A DNA stretch of 64,000 nucleotides from Acidobacteriaceae bacterium (GTDB taxonomy: Bacteria > Acidobacteriota > Terriglobia > Terriglobales > Acidobacteriaceae), in NCBI GenBank assembly GCA_003160215.1, contig PLQW01000276.1:1-64000 (forward strand), read 5' to 3'. Position 1 is the stretch's first letter. Each line of letters opens with the position of its first letter. Shown piece by piece: positions 25,585-33,508 of this stretch. The translations under genes were made by a program, and so were the position numbers. Under the pieces are notes generated by a model that saw nothing but the letters and a program-made list of their open reading frames with translations, was not told the DNA's origin and did no database searches.

Positions 25585-27167
25585 ATGGCGCAGCCGCGCG
25601 ACGTCGTAATTCTCGGGGCCGGCCGCAACGGGCTGGTCACCGCGTTTTATCTCGCCAAGGCTGGGTTTAAGCCGCTCATCCTGGAGCGCAGACCCAGTGT
25701 CGGCGGCTGCGCCATCACAGAGGAGTTTCATCCCGGCTTCCGCTGCTCCCGGCTGGCCCACGGTGCCGGGCCGATGAGGTCTGACATTGTGAGAGGTATG
25801 GAGCTGGAGAAGCACGGACTGAAGACCTACACGCCGGATGTGCGAGTGCTGTCGCTATGGGGCGACGGTAAGCCGCTCGTTCTGCATAGCGATGTGGCAA
25901 GACGCAGCAAGAGATCGCCAAGTTTTCACAAAAGGACGCCGCGAAGTACGCTGAATTTCAGAAACCCCTGGCCCGCATCGACGAAGTTGCCAATCTTCTG
26001 ATGACGATGACGCCGCCTAACCTGGAAGATCCGGCAGTAGGTAATTTGTGGGAACTGATAAAGGCTGGCCGCAAGCTACGCGGCCTGGGCGAGAAGGACC
26101 TCTATCGCATGATGCGATGGGGACCGATGGCCGTGGCCGATCTGGTCACCGAGTGGTTTGAGACTGAATTGTTGCGCGGCACCATCGCCGCCCAAGGAAT
26201 CTTTGGAACGTTTCTCGGGCCGTGGTCAGCAGGTTCCACTGCAACGTTGCTCTTACGCTGCGCGTCGGATGGAAATCCGGCAGGACCGTCATCCTACATT
26301 GTGGGAGGTATTGGCGCGCTCACGGCGGCAATGGCTGCGGCAGCGACAGAAGCCGGGGCTGAGATTCGGACATCCTGCGAAGTAACAAGCATCAAGGTGA
26401 AGGACGGCTCTGCCACCGGGGTCGTTCTCGCCAATGGTGACGAGATCGATGCCCGCACGGTCGTTTCCAATGCCGATCCAAAGCGCACGCTACTCGGACT
26501 TGTCGATGCTCAATATCTGGAGCCGAGTTTCCTGCAAAAGCTCCAGCATTACCGCATGAACGGGACCGCCGCCAAAGCGAACCTTGCTCTCGGCGGCTTG
26601 CCGAAATTCAAAGGCGCAGATGATGATACGACCGTTTTGGCCGGCAGAATCCAGGTCTCACCCGACATCGACTACCTGGAGCGGGCCTTCGATGCCTCGA
26701 AGTATGGAGAGTTCTCGCAGCACCCCTACCAGGAGGCGACCGTTCCCACATTGTGGGACGAATCGCTCGCGCCGGCCGGGAAGCATGTGATGTCCATCTA
26801 CATGCAATATGCACCGTTCCATCTACGCAACGCCGACTGGGACTCGCAGCGCGATGCTCTGGGCGACGTGGTGGTGAAGACTTTCGCAGAATACGCCCCC
26901 GATCTGCCCGGGCTCGTCGAAGCCGCCGAGGTGATCACGCCGCAGGACCTTGAGCAAACCTACGGCCTGACTGGCGGGCACATCTTCCACGGAGAGTTGG
27001 CGCTCGACCAGTTGTTCACCATGCGGCTGCTGCTCAACTGGGCGCAGTATCGCACGCCGATCAAGAACCTGTATTTATGCGGGTCGGGTACGCATCCAGG
27101 GATTGGACTGACAGGCGGGTCGGGCGCGAACGCGGCAAGAGAGATACTCAAAGATTTGCCCAAGTGA
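25585..27167 (+). pseudogene. FAD-dependent oxidoreductase with a frameshift
   Basis: The first frame (25585 to about 25898) starts VVILGAGRNGLVTAFYLAKA with the dinucleotide-binding GxGxxG and GGCAITEEFHPGF. It loses homology after LVLHSDVA. The homologous continuation lies in the next frame: KTQQEIAKFSQKDAAKYAEF, then the frame that ends at 27167 with NLYLCGSGTHPGIGLTGG. The shift fits loss of one A in the short run at about 25898-25901 (GCAAGACG instead of GCAAAGACG). Corrected length is about 527 aa. Either a recent inactivating mutation or a sequencing error. Confidence 0.8.
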
Positions 27168-27181
27168 AACGATCCTTGATG

Positions 27182-27310
27182 TGAATTGTCATCACGAGCG
27201 GAGCGAGGGATCTGCTTGTTGCGGCTATTGTCGAGCAGGAGATTCCTCGCGCCCCAAGTTCGCTCCACTATCAATTGTCATTACGAGCAACGGACCTGCT
27301 GGGGCAGGTT
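27182..27310. repeat. Dispersed palindromic repeat, degraded tandem copy
   Basis: Contains TGAATTGTCATCACGAGCG (27182-27200) and a second start CAATTGTCATTACGAGCA at 27272, with the body GAGGGATCTGCT / AGGAGATTCCTCG between. It belongs to the same family as the element at 32692-32808, which has intact ends. Found between the FAD gene and the 3' end of the Rieske gene. No gene is visible in 27168-27388. Confidence 0.65.
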
Positions 27311-27388
27311 GAAACAGGAATGACAAAGGTCAAAACGCATATTGGTTCTATTGGGTTTGCGTCTTTGTCATTGGGAGAGCTTCGCCGC

Positions 27389-28531
27389 CTACGGTATCCC
27401 GGTCGTGTTCTCCAACCCTCGTTTCAAGTCCGCCGCCAACAGTCGATGAAGAAGATGCTCGCCGGCTTCGCGCCGCACCGATAAGCGCCCTGCTCCGTAG
27501 GCTCGCGAGTGTAATCCTCGCTGTACGGCCTCGCAGATGCCCACGTCTTCATCGTTTATGCGCTCGCCGACGGCAATGCTCTGCCGGTTGCGCTCGGCGG
27601 CGGAATCGCTCACATCGTCGAAGTAGAAATCGAAAATGACTTTGCAGCGATCGACCCCATCGGGCAGCACCAGGTTCGTATCCATGTAGCCCTGGTAGAG
27701 ATTGATCATGAAATTGGGATACTGCCAGAAGTACCAGGCGCGATCGCCCTTGCGCGTTGCCGAGGTGGCGGCGTCTTCGTTGGATGCGACCATCGGACTC
27801 GATTGCAGGCAGTAGCGGTCTTCATTCTCGATGGTGTACTGCTTGTGCTCCAGTACGCTGTTTAGCGCCTTGTGCAGGTGCGGCACGTGGTAGCTACCGT
27901 CGAGGTAGTTATCCACGAACACTTTCCAGTTGCAGTTGAGACTGTAAGACCGGCGCTCGAAGAAATGAACTGAGCCGAGATCGAGCGGAGCTACTCGCTG
28001 CACCAGCCTGCCCAGAAAATCTGCCAGGGGCGAGGCTTTCGAGTCAAGGTTCACGAAGACGAACTGTTCCCATGTTTCCACGTGCACGGGGAGCAGGCCG
28101 TTCTGCGCGCGATCGAAGGAGCAGACGCCCTCAAACTCCGGCGCGCCCTTCAGCGAACCATCGAGGCCATAGCTCCGTCCGTGATACGGACAGCGAAGGA
28201 TGCTCGCAGTGCTTTGCGCCTCGGTGACGACGGCAGCGGCGTGGTGCCGGCAGACGTTGTAGAACGCGCGCAACTGGTGGTCGTTGCTGCGCACGATGAC
28301 CAGCGGTTCGCCGGCGAGGTCGCTGGTGACGTACTGGCCCGGCTGCTGCAACTGATCGGCGCGCGCCACTACTTGCCACGTGCGGCCAAAGACATTCTGG
28401 CGCTCCAGTTCGGCGACGCGTGCATCCACGTACCACGAAGCCGGGATGGTGTAGGCCTGATCGAGCGGGCTCCGGTCGCTGTAGGACGCGAGGATGTCGT
28501 GCAGCGAACTGTCCTTGACTGGCTCAGCTAA
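27389..28531 (-). CDS. Rieske-type aromatic-ring / quaternary-amine oxygenase alpha subunit
   Basis: About 380 residues of homology, similar to choline/glycine-betaine monooxygenases and ring-hydroxylating dioxygenases. The Rieske cluster is intact: YNVCRHHAAAVV then ILRCPYHGRSYGLDG (C-x-H-x17-C-x2-H). The mononuclear iron site is in NWKVFVDNYLDGSYHVPHLH, and the C-terminus ends normally. The start is unclear: homology begins near SLHDILASYSD, but no ATG, GTG or TTG precedes it in frame at a sensible position (nearest in-frame codon TTA at 28531). A start codon may have been lost. Confidence 0.78.
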   Translation of the reverse strand, partial: LAEPVKDSSLHDILASYSDRSPLDQAYTIPASWYVDARVAELERQNVFGRTWQVVARADQLQQPGQYVTSDLAGEPLVIVRSNDHQLRAFYNVCRHHAAAVVTEAQSTASILRCPYHGRSYGLDGSLKGAPEFEGVCSFDRAQNGLLPVHVETWEQFVFVNLDSKASPLADFLGRLVQRVAPLDLGSVHFFERRSYSLNCNWKVFVDNYLDGSYHVPHLHKALNSVLEHKQYTIENEDRYCLQSSPMVASNEDAATSATRKGDRAWYFWQYPNFMINLYQGYMDTNLVLPDGVDRCKVIFDFYFDDVSDSAAERNRQSIAVGERINDEDVGICEAVQRGLHSRAYGAGRLSVRREAGEHLLHRLLAADLKRGLENTTGIP

Positions 28532-28611
28532 TGCGGCTCGCCGAAAATCATAGCAGGCATGGGCGCAACAAAAGAGTTGACGGCCAGCCGCCGTCGTGTT
28601 TCCTTGTCCCC

Positions 28612-29073
28612 ATGCGTTCCCCAACAGAGTCTCTGGAAGTTGTACAGGCCACGCCGGCCGATGTCGGCGAAGTGGCGCCGCTCTTCGATGCCTACCGGCA
28701 GTTCTACAAGAAGCCTCCCGACCTGGAAGCGGCGCGCCGCTTCCTGTTCGCACGATTGAGCAAAGGCGAGTCGGTGCTGTTCCTCGCCCGTCACAACGCG
28801 CGAACGGTCGGCTTTGTGCATCTCTATCCCGTGTTTTCGTCGGTCAACCTAACGCGACAATGGATCCTCAACGACCTCTACGTGGTTGCCGATGCGCGCA
28901 AACTTGGGGTGGGACGCGCCCTGATGAAGCGCGCTCATCAACTGGCAGAGGACACGCAGGCCGACAGCCTGACCTTGGAAACGGCGATCGACAATTATGC
29001 GTCCCAAAAGCTTTATGAAAGTCTGGGCTGGAAGCGCGATGAGCAGTTCTATCGGTACTGTTTGCCGTTGTGA
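28612..29073 (+). CDS. GNAT-family N-acetyltransferase
   Basis: 153 aa. The start RSPTESLEVVQATPADVGEV is followed by the acetyl-CoA site NDLYVVADARKLGVGRALM (R/Q-x-x-G-x-G/A type) and the final strand-helix NYASQKLYESLGWKRDEQFY. This is a complete single GNAT domain. Its substrate is unknown; small amine or protein N-terminus are both possible. It is divergent from the Rieske gene and followed by a clear terminator. Confidence 0.88.
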   Translation: MRSPTESLEVVQATPADVGEVAPLFDAYRQFYKKPPDLEAARRFLFARLSKGESVLFLARHNARTVGFVHLYPVFSSVNLTRQWILNDLYVVADARKLGVGRALMKRAHQLAEDTQADSLTLETAIDNYASQKLYESLGWKRDEQFYRYCLPL

Positions 29074-29085
29074 CGGCGGATCCTG

Positions 29086-29165
29086 ACGGTTTGAAGGGGG
29101 CACAGCTTTAGCTGCGCCGATAAGATTGCATGAAAAAACCACGGCTTTAGACTAGAATAAATATA
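29086..29165 (+). repeat. Dispersed GC-rich intergenic repeat
   Basis: The sequence AAGGGGGCACAGCTTTAGCTGCGCCG and the following ACCACGGCTTTAG resemble the 50258-50340 stretch (AAGGGGCACGGCTTCAGTCG, then CCGGGCTTTAGGGCCG). Both lie downstream of genes. I read these as two copies of one acidobacterial intergenic repeat, here partial. Confidence 0.45.
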
Positions 29166-29195
29166 CAGGCCGCTAAAGCCACGACATCCTAGTTT

Positions 29196-29231
29196 GCCGC
29201 GCCGGAAGGACATCCGGCGCGGCTTTGTTTT
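29196..29231 (+). terminator. Rho-independent terminator
   Basis: GCCGCGCCGG (29196-29205) pairs perfectly over 10 bp with CCGGCGCGGC (29214-29223), followed by TTTGTTTT. It ends transcription of the GNAT gene, just before the minus-strand serA stop. Confidence 0.85.
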
Positions 29232-29235
29232 GCGA

Positions 29236-30852
29236 TTAAGCCGACACCGCTTTCGCTTGCGGTGCCACGAAGCGAATCGCTTTGGCGAGAAGGATGGTCT
29301 CGATGCAGCGCAAGGCTTCGAGCACCTTGTCGCTGATCTCGCCATCCACCTGCACCACCGCGACTGCCGAGGTCTCCTGCCCATGCCGGCCGCGACCGAG
29401 GGAGAAGTTGGCGATGTTGACATTGTGCTGCCCGAGCACCGTCCCGACGCGGCCCACAACGCCGGGCACGTCGAGATTGCGCAGGTAAATGAAGGTGCCC
29501 TCCAGCGGCGCCTCCACGTCAATGCCGTCGATCTCCAGCAACCTTGGCAAGCCACCGGCCTGAACGCAACCGGCCACCGTGTTTTCCCGCTGGCCCGTCT
29601 TGAAGGTCATGCGAAGCACGTTGGCAGCGCCGCCCGCGTCGCGCGTTTTCTTGCGCTCGGTTAGGCGGATGCCACGCTCCTCGGCGATCGACGCCGCATT
29701 CACCAAATTTGCCCGCTCATGAGCATGAGCGATCTGGTTCAATGCGCCGGCCACGGCGGCGTTGCGGATGAGTGCGGTCTTCCATTCGGCGATCTCACCG
29801 CTGTAGCTAAGACCCATCTCTTCCACGCCGCCTTCGCCGGATTGCGCCAGGAACGCACCCAGGCGCTCGCCGAGCAAGATGTACGGCAGCATCTGCTGGT
29901 ACTCTTCTTCGCTGATCGAAGGCACGTTGACGGCGTTTTGGATAACGCCCTTCAACAGGTACTCGCGGACCTGGAGCGCGATCTGCACGCCGACGGCCTC
30001 CGACGCCTCATGCGTGGAACCCGCGATGTGCGGCGTCAGGATGACGTTCGGCAGGGTAGCGAGGGGAGAGTCCTTGAGCGGCTCATGGCTGTAAACGTCC
30101 AGCGCAGCGCCACCCAGTTGTCCGGACTGCAGGGCTTCGATCACAGCGGGTTCATTCAGCAACTCGCCACGAGCGCAATTGATCAGGCGCACGCCCTTCT
30201 TCATCTTGCGGATGGACTCGGCGTTGATCATGCCCTGGGTCTGCGGCGTGAGGCCTACGTGCAGCGTGATGTAGTCGGACTGGGCGAAGACCTCATCCAG
30301 CGACCCCAGGGTGATGTTCAATTGCTGGGCAAGACTGGGCGCCACATACGGATCGTGTGCGACGACCTTCATGCCGAACGCGAGCGCGCGGCGGGAGACC
30401 TCGACTCCGACGCGGCCCAGCCCGACGATGCCAAGGGTCTTGCCGCGAAGCTCGGTGCCTTGCAGCGTCTTCTTTTCCCATTTGCCGGCATGCATGGTTG
30501 AGTCGGCGCGCACGAGGTGACGCGCCAGGGCCAGCATGAGAGCAAGGGTGTGCTCGGCGACAGCGACAGCATTGCCGCCAGGAGTGTTCATTACCACGAT
30601 GCCGCGCTTGGTGGCAGCGTCGAGATCGACGTTATCGACGCCCACACCGGCGCGTCCGATGACGCGCAGCTTGGGGGCCTTGTCCATCATGGCGGCGTCG
30701 ACGAACGTGGCGGAGCGGACGAGGATGGCGTCCGCAGTGGCCAGTTCACCGGGGAGAGTCTCTTTGTCGGTGGTTACGACTTTCCAGTCGCCGTGTTCGC
30801 CGAAGATGGCGGCCGCGGAAGAAGAGATTTTGTCGGCGATAACGATCTTCAT
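29236..30852 (-). CDS. serA: D-3-phosphoglycerate dehydrogenase
   Basis: 538 aa, the long SerA type. The N-terminal substrate domain is followed by the NAD-binding Rossmann motif GKTLGIVGLGRVGVEV; the catalytic Arg and His appear in NCARGELLNEPA and LTPHIAGSTHEASEAVG. Two regulatory domains follow: ASB-like (about 315-450) and a C-terminal ACT (NLDVPGVVGRVGTVLG), which may bind serine. It starts serine synthesis from 3-phosphoglycerate. Its ATG overlaps the stop of the upstream aminotransferase gene (ATGA), so the two are translationally coupled. Confidence 0.95.
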   Translation of the reverse strand: MKIVIADKISSSAAAIFGEHGDWKVVTTDKETLPGELATADAILVRSATFVDAAMMDKAPKLRVIGRAGVGVDNVDLDAATKRGIVVMNTPGGNAVAVAEHTLALMLALARHLVRADSTMHAGKWEKKTLQGTELRGKTLGIVGLGRVGVEVSRRALAFGMKVVAHDPYVAPSLAQQLNITLGSLDEVFAQSDYITLHVGLTPQTQGMINAESIRKMKKGVRLINCARGELLNEPAVIEALQSGQLGGAALDVYSHEPLKDSPLATLPNVILTPHIAGSTHEASEAVGVQIALQVREYLLKGVIQNAVNVPSISEEEYQQMLPYILLGERLGAFLAQSGEGGVEEMGLSYSGEIAEWKTALIRNAAVAGALNQIAHAHERANLVNAASIAEERGIRLTERKKTRDAGGAANVLRMTFKTGQRENTVAGCVQAGGLPRLLEIDGIDVEAPLEGTFIYLRNLDVPGVVGRVGTVLGQHNVNIANFSLGRGRHGQETSAVAVVQVDGEISDKVLEALRCIETILLAKAIRFVAPQAKAVSA

Positions 30853-32030
30853 ACGGTAGCCGCCTCGGCGAATTGTCCGGCAAAAACTTCTTGCACGGCG
30901 CGCACGCCTGCGCCCAGTTCGATGTGGTGAGACGGCGCAACTTTCAGTAGCACGTGCTCTAGTGCGCCGATGACGCCGATGGCGTCGAGATAGTCGTAGT
31001 AGCCAAGATGGGCGATGCGGAAGAGTTTACCCTTCATCTCACCCTGGCCGTTGGCGACCACCATGGCAAAGCGCTCACGGAACTCTTTCACGATGGCGCT
31101 GGAATCCACACCAGCCGGTGCCAGCACGGCGGTGACGGCGGCGGCAGGACAAGTGGGCGCGAACAGCTTCAGGCCCAGAGCCTGCGCTCCGGCGCGAACC
31201 ATTGCCGCCGAAGTTTCCGCATTGTGGATGAGGGCCTCGCGCCCATCGGCAAGGTTGCCGTTTCCGCAGCGGCGTATGTAGTCGAGGGACGCGGCCAATC
31301 CCGCGATGAGTGCGGTCGCCGGGGTAAAGGCCGATTCGCCCTTCGCCGCCGATTTGCGCTCCTTGCGCAGATCGAAATAGAAGCGCGGCTGCTTGGCAGT
31401 CTCCATACGTTGCCAGGCACGCTCGCTCACGCTGAGATAGGCGAGTCCCGGCGGGATCATGACCGCCTTCTGCGAGCCACCGATGATGATATCGATGCCC
31501 CAATTGTCCACGTCGAAATGGGTCGTGCCCAGTCCGGTGATGGCGTCGACCACGAATAGGGTGTCGGTGCCCTTCAGCAGCGCGGCGATGGCCTTCACGT
31601 CGTGACGCGCCCCGGTGGAGGTCTCAGTGGACTGCATGTAAAGCACACGCGCGCCATCGAGCTTGGACTTGATTTCACGGAGGTCGAAGGTCTGTCCGTA
31701 AGGGACCTCGATCAGCTCGATCTGGCAGGCGAAGGCCTTGGCGAGATCGCGCCAGCGCTCGCCAAACTTTCCGGCGGTGAGCACGACAACCTTGTCGCCG
31801 GGAGAAGTGAGGTTAGAGACCGCGGCCTCCATGGCGCCACTGCCGGAGGAGGCGAGAATGAGAACGTCGTTCTTGGTGCCGATGAAGGTCTTGAGATCGG
31901 CAAGTGTACGGGTGAAGATTTCACGGAATTCGGCCGTGCGGTGATGCATGTCCGCGGCGGCAATTGCATTTTGAGCGGCTGGAAGAAGAGGGGTTGGACC
32001 GGGAGTGAATAGCCGTGTCTTACGAAGCAT
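30849..32030 (-). CDS. Class V aminotransferase, likely phosphoserine/serine-pyruvate type
   Basis: 393 aa from ATG 32030 (AGAGGT upstream). Family of alanine-glyoxylate / serine-pyruvate aminotransferases: FTPGPTPLLPAAQNAIAAAD, SSGSGAMEAAVSNL (phosphate loop), FVVDAITGLG with the PLP Asp, and the Schiff-base Lys188 in GGSQKAVMIPPGLAY. Being first gene of a coupled operon with serA argues that it supplies phosphoserine transamination in place of a canonical SerC. That is inference; the sequence alone would also allow serine-pyruvate or alanine-glyoxylate transamination. Confidence 0.88.
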   Translation of the reverse strand: MLRKTRLFTPGPTPLLPAAQNAIAAADMHHRTAEFREIFTRTLADLKTFIGTKNDVLILASSGSGAMEAAVSNLTSPGDKVVVLTAGKFGERWRDLAKAFACQIELIEVPYGQTFDLREIKSKLDGARVLYMQSTETSTGARHDVKAIAALLKGTDTLFVVDAITGLGTTHFDVDNWGIDIIIGGSQKAVMIPPGLAYLSVSERAWQRMETAKQPRFYFDLRKERKSAAKGESAFTPATALIAGLAASLDYIRRCGNGNLADGREALIHNAETSAAMVRAGAQALGLKLFAPTCPAAAVTAVLAPAGVDSSAIVKEFRERFAMVVANGQGEMKGKLFRIAHLGYYDYLDAIGVIGALEHVLLKVAPSHHIELGAGVRAVQEVFAGQFAEAATV

Positions 32031-32168
32031 GGCATTACCTCTGCTGATTGATTGGCGGCGCAGTACGAGCGCCGATACTACAAATATAGGCTTCCGCGGC
32101 TGGGCAGGCCACAACAAGTGGGTAGTGGCTCTGTGTTCCGAATCACAAACCAGTGTGACCCACTACTC

Positions 32169-32174
32169 TATAAT
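32169..32174 (+). promoter_or_regulatory. -10 box of a probable leaderless promoter
   Basis: TATAAT ends 6 nt before the ATG of the YqeY gene (32181). Initiation about 7 nt downstream of the hexamer would put the first base of the mRNA at or near the A of the ATG. No Shine-Dalgarno sequence is present. Confidence 0.5.
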
Positions 32175-32180
32175 TACGCC

Positions 32181-32630
32181 ATGAGCTTGACCCAGCAGGT
32201 CCAAAAAAAAATGGTTGATGCCATGCGCAAGAAAGAAGAGCTGCGGCTCTCGACCTTGCGCATGATGAAAGCCGCACTCCAGAACAAGCGGATCGACAAG
32301 CGCGCCGACCTCGACGACAAGGAAGAGCTGCAGGTCTTCACCACCATGATCAAGCAGCGCAAGGACTCCCTCGAGCAGTTCGAGAAGGGCAACCGCCCCG
32401 AGCTGGCCGCCAGGGAGGCCCAGGAGATCGTGATCATCGAGGGCTATATGCCCAAGGCGGTCGGGGAAGAAGAGATCGTTGCCACCGTCCGTGCCGTCAT
32501 CGCGGAGATGGGATCTCCGACCATGAAAGACATGGGCGCCGTGATGAAGAATGCCAAGGCCAAGTTCGGAGACGCGCGCGTGGACGGCAAGCTTCTGAGC
32601 GAAGCGGTCAAGAAGGAGCTGGCAAAGTAG
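32181..32630 (+). CDS. GatB/YqeY domain protein
   Basis: 149 aa. Homologous to YqeY and to the C-terminal tRNA-binding domain of GatB: QQVQKKMVDAMRKKEELRLS at the N-terminus, then LRMMKAALQNKRIDKR, IIEGYMPKAVGEEEI and the end GDARVDGKLLSEAVKKELAK. Function of free-standing YqeY is unclear; a role near aminoacyl-tRNA or the ribosome is assumed. The ATG follows a TATAAT by 6 nt, and no Shine-Dalgarno is seen, so the mRNA may be leaderless. Confidence 0.88.
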   Translation: MSLTQQVQKKMVDAMRKKEELRLSTLRMMKAALQNKRIDKRADLDDKEELQVFTTMIKQRKDSLEQFEKGNRPELAAREAQEIVIIEGYMPKAVGEEEIVATVRAVIAEMGSPTMKDMGAVMKNAKAKFGDARVDGKLLSEAVKKELAK

Positions 32631-32691
32631 CATCTATGGATCGCTGCGTAAGTAAAGTCCCGTGTGGGGTACTTGGAATTCACGGTCCGTC

Positions 32692-32808
32692 TTTTGAATT
32701 GTCATTACGAGCGAAGCGAGGAATCTGCTATTCTTTCCGCCTGGAACGATGTTGGGGAAACAGCAGATCCCTCATGGCCTGAAGGCCGTTCGTGATGACA
32801 ATTCAAAA
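32692..32808. repeat. Palindromic mobile-like repeat with terminal inverted repeats
   Basis: 117 bp. The left end TTTTGAATTGTCATTACGAG (32692-32711) matches the reverse complement of the right end (TTTTGAATTGTCATCACGAA), about 18 of 20 positions. A second inverted pair lies inside: GAGGAATCTGCT and AGCAGATCCCTC. No coding capacity. It looks like a MITE/REP-type element; relatives lie at 27182, 41871 and 47062. Confidence 0.75.
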
Positions 32809-32913
32809 TCGCGAAGCCAGACATTGCTTATGCAGCACTCAATATTGATTGCAATTCGCGGGTAGACGTTCCGTTAGGCACCAGGTCCACAGAGAACGGG
32901 TACAATTCTCACA

Positions 32914-33156
32914 ATGAGCGAAGAAGCCACTGAACTATTGAAGAGAGCCTTGACACTTCCGTTAAAGGAACGGGCAGAACTGGCCAGTTCCTTGATGGAG
33001 AGTCTCGATCTAATTCTTGACGAGGACGTTGAGGCGGCCTGGCAAGAGGAGATAGCTCGGAGAATCGAGGATCTGCGTGCGGGGAGAGCGAAAACGGTTC
33101 CTTGGGCAGAGGTTCGCAAGAAGGCACACGTAATCCTTCATGAAGAAACCCATTGA
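32914..33156 (+). CDS. Addiction-module component, antitoxin-like
   Basis: 80 aa. Matches the putative addiction module component family (CHP02574): LLKRALTLPLKERAELASSL, then MESLDLILDEDVEAAWQEEI and ARRIEDLRAGRAKTVPW. This is an all-helical antitoxin usually encoded before a RelE/ParE-type toxin, as here. TACAAT (32901-32906) lies 7 nt before the ATG, suggesting a leaderless transcript. Its 3' end overlaps the start of the damaged toxin gene. Confidence 0.82.
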   Translation: MSEEATELLKRALTLPLKERAELASSLMESLDLILDEDVEAAWQEEIARRIEDLRAGRAKTVPWAEVRKKAHVILHEETH

Positions 33157-33434
33157 GTTTCTAAGTGAAGCCGAAACGGAATACCTGTCGGCGTTGGCGT
33201 GGTACCGCGAACGTAGTCCGGCGGCGGCGATCAAGTTCGAGACTGAGCTCAATCGATCAATAAAGCAGATCCGGGAGACTACCTGGCGCTGGGCTCCTTA
33301 TCTGCGGGATTGCCGACGGTTCACTTCACCAGTTTCCATTCGCAATTGTCTATCAAGACACCTCAACAGTTATTCGTGTCGTAGCCGTCGCTCATGGCCA
33401 TCGGAGACCTGGCTACTGGAAAGATCGGACCTGA
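33140..33434 (+). pseudogene. RelE/ParE-type toxin with a +1 frameshift
   Basis: Residues 1-61 read normally in the first frame: MKKPIEFLSEAETEYLSALA, WYRERSPAAAIKFETELNRS, WRWAPYLRDCRRF. Then the ParE-like C-terminus continues one base out of frame from 33324: LHQFPFAIVYQDTSTV, IRVVAVAHGHRRPGYW, KDRT, stop at 33432-33434. One extra base (about 33323) explains it. Corrected length about 98 aa, normal for the family. The uncorrected frame runs on to 33493 with unrelated residues. The toxin is probably inactive while its antitoxin stays intact. Confidence 0.82.
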
Positions 33435-33508
33435 GCGCCGTCACTCAATGGGTTCGTCTTCTGGAGACGTTTCTGAACTTCCGAATGTTGTAATCTGAAA
33501 CTGCCCGC

